Part shown: positions 1 through 5,251 of the stretch, piece by piece
How positions within the stretch are numbered: the first letter of the stretch is position 1
Layout: each line of letters opens with the position of its first letter
Assembly: GCA_902797345.1 (NCBI GenBank)
Contig: CADBSL010000216.1
Coordinates: forward strand, 1 to 7,507
Direction: 5' to 3'
DNA length: 7,507 nucleotides
DNA from: an uncultured Eubacteriales bacterium
Lineage (GTDB): Bacteria > Bacillota > Clostridia > Peptostreptococcales > Anaerovoracaceae
Translations under genes and position numbers: made by a program
Notes under the pieces: generated by a model
Databases searched by the model: none
The model's input: the letters and a program-made list of their open reading frames with translations, nothing else
What the model was told of the DNA's origin: nothing

Positions 1-13
1 GGGGGAGGCAAGA
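1..13 (-). repeat. Possible edge of a dispersed GC-rich intergenic repeat
   Basis: The reverse complement of the first 13 bases reads TCTTGCCTCCCCC. The palindromic repeat near the right end of the window begins TCTTGCCTCGCCC at 7043, so 12 of 13 positions agree. This suggests that a second copy of the same element, in the opposite orientation, starts here and continues beyond the left edge. Only the edge is visible, so chance similarity of C-rich DNA cannot be excluded. The rest of bases 14-57 shows no gene that I can support. Confidence 0.3.
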
Positions 14-57
14 ACGGATTAAAGAATGCTGCTCTCCGCCATTACGGGGAAGCCAAG

Positions 58-89
58 AAAAAAAGACCGGATTTCCGGTCTTTTCGTTT
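58..89 (-). terminator. Rho-independent terminator of the serC-serA-yihY string, probably bidirectional
   Basis: Bases 61-71 and 74-84 are perfect reverse complements (an 11-bp arm pair with core GACCGGA/TCCGGTC). Read on the minus strand, the hairpin lies directly after the stop codon of the YihY-family gene and is followed by a run of seven T residues (complement of 58-64). On the plus strand it is followed by TTTTCGTTTTT, so it could also stop transcription arriving from a gene to the left of the window. Confidence 0.88.
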
Positions 90-1127
90 TTATTCTGCTG
101 TTTCCGGAACATCCGGTTGATCCGAAGGTTCGGAGTTTTCCGATCCCTCTGTGATGATCGGCTCCACCGGCGTCCCGCCGGCTTCCGCTGTCTCGGAGAG
201 CTTGCCTGCTTCGATGGACGGCTCCGGTCTTGTATCCCGGAACGCCACGTTCACGAGGATCCCAAAGACCAACATGAAACTCATCATGAAGAACCACAGG
301 ATCAGTACGATGATGGAGGTCAACGCTCCGAAAATCGCATCCAGCCGGAAGAAGAACCGCAGGTAGATCAGGTAGGCGATCGATGCCACCATGATCCCGA
401 TGGTCGCGGTGATGGACCCCGGCAGCACTTCCCGGTAAGGAAGCGTCGTGGCGGGCATCCGGCTGTAGATAAAGGTCAGGATCAGGAAGGACAGTGCCAT
501 GACCACCGGCAGTGCAAAGAGCCGGTAAGCGTGGTAGATCACGTCCGACAGGAGCCCGACTTCCACGTGGGAAACCCAAATGTCCAATAGTGTCCGCCCG
601 AAGACGAAGAACACCAGAGACAGGACTACCAGCAGGATCAAAAGCAGGGTCAGAGCCAACGATTTCATGAACCGTCGGAACATGGCCATGGGGACGTCCC
701 GCATGTGGGCCTGGATCAGGTTATCCGTCGCATAGTCCGCTACTTTGATCAGCGTGTACATTCCACGGGTCGAAAGATACAGGGTGATCGCAAAAAAGAT
801 CAATGTCGCAAACAACCCGGAACTTCGATTCTGCTGTGAGAAAAACGGAATGAGTATGCTGCTGATCTGAGCCGGCAGGTAACTGCGCATCAGGCTGACG
901 ATCAGGTTGGTGCCGGAGAAGAAGAGGTTCACCATGTAGTTGAACAACAGGACCACCGGCGCCGTGGAAAGTAAGAAGTAATATGCCAGACCCGGTGAAA
1001 TATTCAGATAAAAGGGGTCCGACATATCTCTTACGATACACTTTACAATACTCTTAAACCGCTGCACCACTGATGGCTTGATATTCGGTTTTGGGGGTTT
1101 GTGTAAGTGTATATTTGGTTTGTTCAT
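90..1127 (-). CDS. YihY/BrkB-family integral membrane protein
   Basis: A 345-residue polytopic membrane protein of the YihY/virulence factor BrkB family. About six hydrophobic segments are visible, near residues 44-66, 101-125, 153-177, 200-221, 236-258 and 264-296. The family hallmarks are the LAYYFLLSTAPVVLLF stretch in the first helix, the LPGS motif (235-238) before the fifth, and an FGAL turn (266-269) followed by a hydrophobic last helix ending in an N-V-A-F motif. The family was once called ribonuclease BN by mistake; its true function is unsettled. The C-terminal 45 residues are hydrophilic and strongly acidic (many E, D, S, P), probably disordered. The start lies 7 bases after the serA stop. 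I see no Shine-Dalgarno sequence before it, so translation may depend on coupling to serA. Met35 is an alternative start, but it would remove the basic, amphipathic region expected before the first helix. The gene is last in the string and is followed directly by a terminator. Confidence 0.9.
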   Translation of the reverse strand: MNKPNIHLHKPPKPNIKPSVVQRFKSIVKCIVRDMSDPFYLNISPGLAYYFLLSTAPVVLLFNYMVNLFFSGTNLIVSLMRSYLPAQISSILIPFFSQQNRSSGLFATLIFFAITLYLSTRGMYTLIKVADYATDNLIQAHMRDVPMAMFRRFMKSLALTLLLILLVVLSLVFFVFGRTLLDIWVSHVEVGLLSDVIYHAYRLFALPVVMALSFLILTFIYSRMPATTLPYREVLPGSITATIGIMVASIAYLIYLRFFFRLDAIFGALTSIIVLILWFFMMSFMLVFGILVNVAFRDTRPEPSIEAGKLSETAEAGGTPVEPIITEGSENSEPSDQPDVPETAE

Positions 1128-1134
1128 AGATTCA

Positions 1135-2298
1135 TTATTTGATGACCCGGACAGAGATCAGACCGTCAAAGCGGATCGCAGCCGCTTCTTCATCGGTGAT
1201 ATGTCTGTCGATATCCAGCAGGGTGTATGCTACATTGCCCCGGGTCACAGCTGTCATATTCTCGATTTTCACTTCCAGCAATCCGTCGCAAACGTTGGTG
1301 ATGCTGGAAATACCATCGTTGGTATTCTTATGGATAAAGGCCAGACGACCGGCGGTTCTTGGAACGCCCATCCGGCAGGTCGGGAAGTTGACGGAGTTGA
1401 TGATGTTGCCGTTTTCGAGATAATCGGCGATTTCGGTAGCCGCCATCATCGCGCAGTTTTCTTCCGCTTCTTCGGTGGATGCGCCCAGGTGAGGCAGCAT
1501 CATTACTTTATCATTGCCCTGGAACTGAGGAGTCGGGAAGTCGACAATGTACTTGGCGACTTTTCCGTCTGCCAGCGCCGCTTCCATATCATCTCCATTG
1601 ACGATTTCCGCTCTGGAGAAATTCAGGACCTTGGCCGGCTTGGTCAGTTTGCTCAGGATCTCGGCATTGATCATGCCCTTGGTTTCCGGAAGCGCCGGGA
1701 TGTGCACAGTCAGATAATCCGCATCCGCCAGCAGTTCATCCATATCCGGAGTGACTTTGGAAGTGGAGTAGAGGTGAAGGGCGGAGTTGACGGAGATATA
1801 GGGGTCATAGCCCATGACTGTCATTCCCAGGTCGGAAGCGGTGTTGGCTACAGCCACACCGATGGCGCCCAGACCGATGACGGCGATCTTCTTGCCGGCC
1901 AGTTCTGTGCCGGCGAAGCTGGATTTGCCTTTTTCGACCTTTTCACTGATCCCGTCGGATTCCAGGCTCCGGACCCATTCCACGCCGGGAACGATGTTCC
2001 GGGCGTCGGCGAACAGGGCCGCAATGACCAGTTCCTTTACCGCATTGGCATTGGCGCCGGGGGTATTGAAGACGACGATGCCTTCTTCCGCACAGCGGTC
2101 CAGCGGGATGTTGTTGACACCGGCGCCGGCACGGGCGATGGCCTTCAGGGAAGGCGCAAATTCCATATCATGCATTTTAAAGCTTCTCACCAGGATCCCG
2201 TCAGCGGTATCCAGGTCTTCGATCACGGCATATTTTGCCGCATCCAGTTTGGCCAGACCTTTCGGCGAGATTTTATTCAACGTTGCGATCTTAAACAT
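1135..2298 (-). CDS. serA: D-3-phosphoglycerate dehydrogenase, short form with C-terminal ACT domain
   Basis: Oxidises 3-phosphoglycerate to 3-phosphohydroxypyruvate with NAD+, the first step of serine synthesis in the cytoplasm. The 387 residues show a substrate-binding half (1-95) with RAGAGVNNI at 56-64, a Rossmann NAD-binding domain with GLGAIG at 142-147 and an acidic residue D165 after the second strand, the active-site arginine R229 in NFSR, and the catalytic histidine H270 in LPHLGAST. Residues about 318-387 form an ACT domain (RLAFIHKNTNDG), suggesting control by serine or another small ligand. The DVFPTEP segment of the E. coli enzyme, which carries the Glu partner of the His, reads VDFPTPQ here, so that Glu is not evident. 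I recall the same DFPxP form in other clostridial enzymes, so it is probably a subfamily trait rather than damage. The start has a modest ribosome binding site (AAGAAGG). It lies 23 bases after serC, very probably in the same transcript. Confidence 0.95.
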   Translation of the reverse strand: MFKIATLNKISPKGLAKLDAAKYAVIEDLDTADGILVRSFKMHDMEFAPSLKAIARAGAGVNNIPLDRCAEEGIVVFNTPGANANAVKELVIAALFADARNIVPGVEWVRSLESDGISEKVEKGKSSFAGTELAGKKIAVIGLGAIGVAVANTASDLGMTVMGYDPYISVNSALHLYSTSKVTPDMDELLADADYLTVHIPALPETKGMINAEILSKLTKPAKVLNFSRAEIVNGDDMEAALADGKVAKYIVDFPTPQFQGNDKVMMLPHLGASTEEAEENCAMMAATEIADYLENGNIINSVNFPTCRMGVPRTAGRLAFIHKNTNDGISSITNVCDGLLEVKIENMTAVTRGNVAYTLLDIDRHITDEEAAAIRFDGLISVRVIK

Positions 2299-2321
2299 TT
2301 CTACACCTTCTTGTTGCTAGA

Positions 2322-3404
2322 TTATTTGTTTTCCTTTTCGAATTTTTCCATGAAAGCGATCAGCTTGTCCACGCCTTCTTCCGGCATAGCGTTGTAGATG
2401 CTGGCTCTCATGCCGCCAACGGTACGGTGCCCGCCCAGGTTCACCAGACCGGCTTCCTTGGCTTCCGCTACGAACTTCTTGTCCAGTGCGTCATCGCCGG
2501 TTACGAATACCACGTTCATCAGGGAACGGTCTTCTTTGTTGACCGGGCACTTGAACAGTTCGCTCTTGTCGATGGCATCATATAATTTGGCTGCCTTGCG
2601 TTCGTTGATTTCCTGCATGGCTTTGACGCCGCCTTTGGACTTCACCCATTCGAAGACTAACTTCGCGAAGTAGATGGAATAGGTCGGCGGTGTGTTGTAC
2701 AGGGAATCCTTTTCTGCCTGGGTCTTGTAATCCAGCAGGACCGGGCAGTTTTCCGGTGCAAAACCGATCAGGTCTTCCCGGATGGCTACGACCACCAGGC
2801 CCGCAGGACCGATGTTCTTCTGTGCGCCGGCGAAGATCAGGCCGAATTTGCTGATGTCGTATTCCTGAGACAGGATGTTGGAGGACATATCCGCAACCAG
2901 CGGGATGTCTCCCGTATCCGGGATATATGGATACCGGGTACCGTAAATAGTGTTGTTCATGCAGATATAAACGTAATCCGCATCTTCCCGGAAATCTTCT
3001 CTCTTTACTTTCGGGATGTATGTGTAGACATCCGGTTCAGAGGTGGCAACGACTTTGATGTCGCCGAATTTCTTGGCTTCCTGCATGGCTTTTTTTGCCC
3101 ACTGACCGGTAACGATGTAATCCGCTTTCTTGGATTTCCGCAGCAGGTTCAGTGCTACCATGGAGAACTGTGTGGTTCCGCCGCCCTGGAGGAACAGCAC
3201 TTTGTAGTTATCCGGGATGTTCATCAGTTCTCTGAACAGTGCTTCGGCGTCTTTGATGATTTTGTCGAAGTCCTTGGAGCGATGGCTCATTTCCATCACA
3301 GACATTCCGGCTTCACCGTAGTTTGTCATTTCACTTGCGGCCTTTTCCAGTACTTCCAATGGCATCATCGATGGACCAGCTGAAAAATTATACACTCTTT
3401 CCAT
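2322..3404 (-). CDS. serC: Phosphoserine aminotransferase
   Basis: A PLP-dependent class V aminotransferase that converts 3-phosphohydroxypyruvate and glutamate to phosphoserine and 2-oxoglutarate, the second step of serine synthesis. Its 360 residues are the normal family length. The N-terminal YNFSAGPS (5-12), the HRS motif at 41-43, and the phosphate-binding GGGTTQF loop (74-80) are present. So are ADMSSNI (171-177) with the PLP-ring aspartate D172, the Schiff-base lysine K196 in FAGAQKNIGPAG, and the C-terminal GGHRTVGGMRAS segment with R327 and R333 for substrate binding. The start is well set: AAAGGAG at 3414-3420 (read on the minus strand) lies 9 bases upstream. It is first in the string serC-serA-yihY. 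No phosphoserine phosphatase gene is in the window, so the last pathway step must be encoded elsewhere. Confidence 0.97.
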   Translation of the reverse strand: MERVYNFSAGPSMMPLEVLEKAASEMTNYGEAGMSVMEMSHRSKDFDKIIKDAEALFRELMNIPDNYKVLFLQGGGTTQFSMVALNLLRKSKKADYIVTGQWAKKAMQEAKKFGDIKVVATSEPDVYTYIPKVKREDFREDADYVYICMNNTIYGTRYPYIPDTGDIPLVADMSSNILSQEYDISKFGLIFAGAQKNIGPAGLVVVAIREDLIGFAPENCPVLLDYKTQAEKDSLYNTPPTYSIYFAKLVFEWVKSKGGVKAMQEINERKAAKLYDAIDKSELFKCPVNKEDRSLMNVVFVTGDDALDKKFVAEAKEAGLVNLGGHRTVGGMRASIYNAMPEEGVDKLIAFMEKFEKENK

Positions 3405-3442
3405 TTATAACATCTCCTTTTTCCTTCAGATCAATAGACCTG

Positions 3443-3471
3443 ATTATAAATCAATCTTTATTTTATCAGAA
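3443..3471 (-). promoter_or_regulatory. Candidate promoter of the serC operon
   Basis: On the minus strand a perfect TATAAT lies at 3443-3448, and TTCTGA at 3466-3471 (a weak -35) lies 17 bases upstream. The start codon of serC is about 40 bases downstream. The -10 box sits inside a small inverted repeat, TGATT-ATA-AATCA (3441-3453), which a repressor could use. No T-box, riboswitch or leader peptide is apparent in the short leader. Confidence 0.5.
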
Positions 3472-3492
3472 ATGTATCTGTTTTTGAATAGA

Positions 3493-3507
3493 AATTTCGG
3501 TGAAATT
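3493..3507. promoter_or_regulatory. Inverted repeat AATTTC-GGT-GAAATT in the divergent control region
   Basis: The two six-base arms at 3493-3498 and 3502-3507 are perfect complements with a 3-base spacer. The repeat lies about 20 bases upstream of the candidate serC -35 and about 45 bases upstream of the carboxypeptidase -10, a position open to a regulator acting on either side. The stretch is AT-rich, so short dyads are expected by chance. Confidence 0.3.
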
Positions 3508-3527
3508 GAAAAAAATTTAACGATTTG

Positions 3528-3539
3528 CGAGAAATCTCG
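3528..3539. promoter_or_regulatory. Inverted repeat CGAGA-AA-TCTCG upstream of the carboxypeptidase promoter
   Basis: Five-base arms at 3528-3532 and 3535-3539 are perfect complements around AA. The repeat covers the place where a -35 box would lie for the TATAAT at 3552, and no good -35 hexamer is present at the normal distance. A dyad at this point could be an activator or repressor site. There is no T tract after it to make it a terminator. Confidence 0.35.
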
Positions 3540-3548
3540 GATTTGTTA

Positions 3549-3557
3549 TGATATAAT
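3549..3557 (+). promoter_or_regulatory. Candidate extended -10 promoter for the carboxypeptidase gene
   Basis: TGATATAAT is a perfect extended -10 element (TGn-TATAAT), which can work without a good -35; the nearest TTG-type hexamer (TTGCGA, 3525-3530) is too far at 21 bases. Two more perfect TATAAT hexamers follow at 3572-3577 and 3616-3621, without convincing -35 boxes and without the TGn extension. The start codon at 3666 would leave a leader of roughly 100 bases if the first box is used. Confidence 0.5.
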
Positions 3558-3584
3558 AGTATGAATTATTGTATAATCGTAAGG

Positions 3585-3604
3585 TTTCTGTAACAGTTCA
3601 GAAA
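3585..3604 (+). promoter_or_regulatory. Inverted repeat TTTCTG / CAGAAA in the carboxypeptidase leader
   Basis: Arms at 3585-3590 and 3599-3604 are perfect complements with an 8-base spacer. The nested sequence CTGT-A-ACAG (3588-3596) is itself an inverted repeat. It lies just upstream of the third TATAAT (3616), or inside the leader if transcription starts after 3557. The 8-mer CTGTAACA recurs at 7186, upstream of the next SLH gene. Whether it acts as DNA operator or RNA hairpin cannot be told. Confidence 0.3.
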
Positions 3605-3665
3605 TGATTTTCCTGTATAATATAGTAGGACTTTTATGTTCACAGGAACAAACAAGGAGAAGCTT

Positions 3666-5195
3666 ATGACGACATTTGATAGAACGCACTTAGTGAGAAA
3701 GCTGTGTACGGCGATCCTGGCCTTTTTGCTGGTGTTCGCGCTCCTGGGTTCGGGAACAGTATACGGGATCAGTCTGGTGGGACAGGAGATTCCCGGGATC
3801 ACAGACATCGCCGGGGAAGGGACTCCTCCGGAGATCACCGCGCAGTCGGCGATCCTCATCGACGCGAATACCGGTCAGATCCTTTATGAAAAAGATGCTT
3901 ATACCGAACGGTACCCGGCAAGCACCACTAAAGTGATGACCGCTCTGCTGGCGATCGAAAAACTGGACATGGACAAGATCATCACCTGCGACAGCGAAAT
4001 GGCCAGCCAGTCCGGCAGTCAGATCTACCTGCAGGAGGGCGAGGAAGTCCGGGTGGAAGATCTGCTGTATGCGATGATGCTGTCTTCTGCTAATGATGCG
4101 GCGGCGGCCCTGGGCATTGCCGTGGGCGGATCCACGGAGCATTTCGTGGAGATGATGAATGAAAAGGCGGTCCAGGCGGGAGCAAAGAATACGCATTTCA
4201 ACAACAGCAACGGGCTTCCGGACGAGGCCCACACCACTACGGCTTACGACCTGGCGGTGATCACCCAGGCAGCCTTCAAGCATGCTAAATTCCGGGAAGT
4301 GGTGGCCACCATCAACTACAATATGCCGGCTACGAATATGAATGAAGCCCGGGAACTGAAGAACAGCAACAGCCTTCTGTATGACGATCAGCCCCGTTAC
4401 ACCATCAACGGGCAGATGGTCGGAGCGAAATACGAAGGCGCTACCGGCGTCAAACCCGGATATACGGATTCCGCCGGAAGCTGTCTGATCGGATCGGCGG
4501 AGAGAGACGGCCACGAACTCATCGGCGTGGTGCTCCTCAGCGAGACCGAACAGCATTACCCGGATATGATCCAGCTGCTGGATTACGGGTTTGCCAACTA
4601 CGAAAATCTGGACCTTTGCGCTGCAGAGGACTATACATACACTGTGAAAGTGAAGAATTCCGAGACCCGGTCGATTCCGGCCGCTATGTCGGAAGATGTG
4701 TCCATCACTCTGCCGAAGGGCTCGGAACATAAAAAGGTAGCGGTCAAGGAAAAGCTGGACAAGTCCTTTACGGCGCCGATCGAAGCGGGACAGGAACTGG
4801 GGACCGTGGAAGTGTCTTATGATGGACAGGTAGTGGCAGCAGTGCCGATCGTGGCAAAGGAAGCTGCTCAGGCCAAGCCCCCAAAACAGGTGAAGAAGGT
4901 GATCCTTCGGGCTTTGAAGATCGCCGGGATCATTCTCGCCGTACTCTTTGTATTGTTCCTGATCGTCGGCTGGATCTCCAGAACCATCAATCGCCGGAGA
5001 AGGGAAAAGAAACGCAGACAGCGCAGAGCCGCGGAAGCAAGACGCAGAGCAGATGCTTCCGGAAGACCGGTTCGGACCGGCAATGGACAGCGCAGGAGAC
5101 CGCCGCAGAGCGGCAGCGGGAATCCTCCGAGAAGGCGCCGACCGGCAAACGGCAGCGGTGACCCCCGGAGACGGCCTCCGCAGAAAAAGAGATAA
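3666..5195 (+). CDS. Serine-type D-alanyl-D-alanine carboxypeptidase (low-molecular-weight PBP) with long basic tail
   Basis: A DacA/DacF-type enzyme (peptidase S11) that removes the terminal D-Ala from peptidoglycan stem peptides outside the membrane. I chose the ATG at 3666 because AAGGAG lies 6 bases upstream; an in-frame ATG at 3636 has no such site. This gives 509 residues. An N-terminal hydrophobic segment (about 13-34) is a signal sequence or anchor. The active-site motifs are SxxK at 86-89 (STTK), SxN at 141-143 (SAN), and K-P-G at 263-265 in place of the usual KTG. A beta-rich C-terminal domain follows (about 317-396). Unusually, the protein then has a true membrane helix (about 412-436) and about 70 residues very rich in Arg, Pro, Gly and Ser, instead of the usual amphipathic anchor. 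By the positive-inside rule the tail should face the cytoplasm. The gene diverges from serC and is followed 56 bases later by the SLH-serpin gene. Confidence 0.95.
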   Translation: MTTFDRTHLVRKLCTAILAFLLVFALLGSGTVYGISLVGQEIPGITDIAGEGTPPEITAQSAILIDANTGQILYEKDAYTERYPASTTKVMTALLAIEKLDMDKIITCDSEMASQSGSQIYLQEGEEVRVEDLLYAMMLSSANDAAAALGIAVGGSTEHFVEMMNEKAVQAGAKNTHFNNSNGLPDEAHTTTAYDLAVITQAAFKHAKFREVVATINYNMPATNMNEARELKNSNSLLYDDQPRYTINGQMVGAKYEGATGVKPGYTDSAGSCLIGSAERDGHELIGVVLLSETEQHYPDMIQLLDYGFANYENLDLCAAEDYTYTVKVKNSETRSIPAAMSEDVSITLPKGSEHKKVAVKEKLDKSFTAPIEAGQELGTVEVSYDGQVVAAVPIVAKEAAQAKPPKQVKKVILRALKIAGIILAVLFVLFLIVGWISRTINRRRREKKRRQRRAAEARRRADASGRPVRTGNGQRRRPPQSGSGNPPRRRRPANGSGDPRRRPPQKKR

Positions 5196-5200
5196 CACAT

Positions 5201-5223
5201 GGGGCGACTGAGTTCGCCCCTTT
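5201..5223 (+). terminator. Weak intrinsic terminator or attenuator between carboxypeptidase and serpin genes
   Basis: GGGGCGA (5201-5207) and TCGCCCC (5214-5220) form a perfect 7-bp GC-rich stem with a 6-base loop, starting 5 bases after the stop codon. Only three T residues follow, so termination is probably partial. Only 28 bases separate it from the next start codon and no promoter is evident there, so the serpin gene probably relies on read-through, giving it lower expression than the carboxypeptidase. Confidence 0.55.
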
Positions 5224-5251
5224 GGTATGACAACTAAAGGGAGGAAACGAG

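Noticed and set aside
1..57. C-terminal end of a plus-strand gene (frame with TAA at 20-22)
   Set aside because: Only six codons precede the stop and they resemble nothing. The sequence fits the edge of a repeat as well as it fits a coding end.
1078..2397. Long plus-strand open frame (439 codons) opposite serA
   Set aside because: It is antisense to serA over its whole length, which has clear catalytic and cofactor motifs. The translation is rich in G, D, H and F with no domain and no ribosome binding site, as expected of a shadow frame in biased codons.
3636..3665. Upstream ATG as the start of the carboxypeptidase
   Set aside because: There is no Shine-Dalgarno sequence before 3636, and it lies only 14 bases after a TATAAT box. 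AAGGAG sits exactly right for the ATG at 3666.
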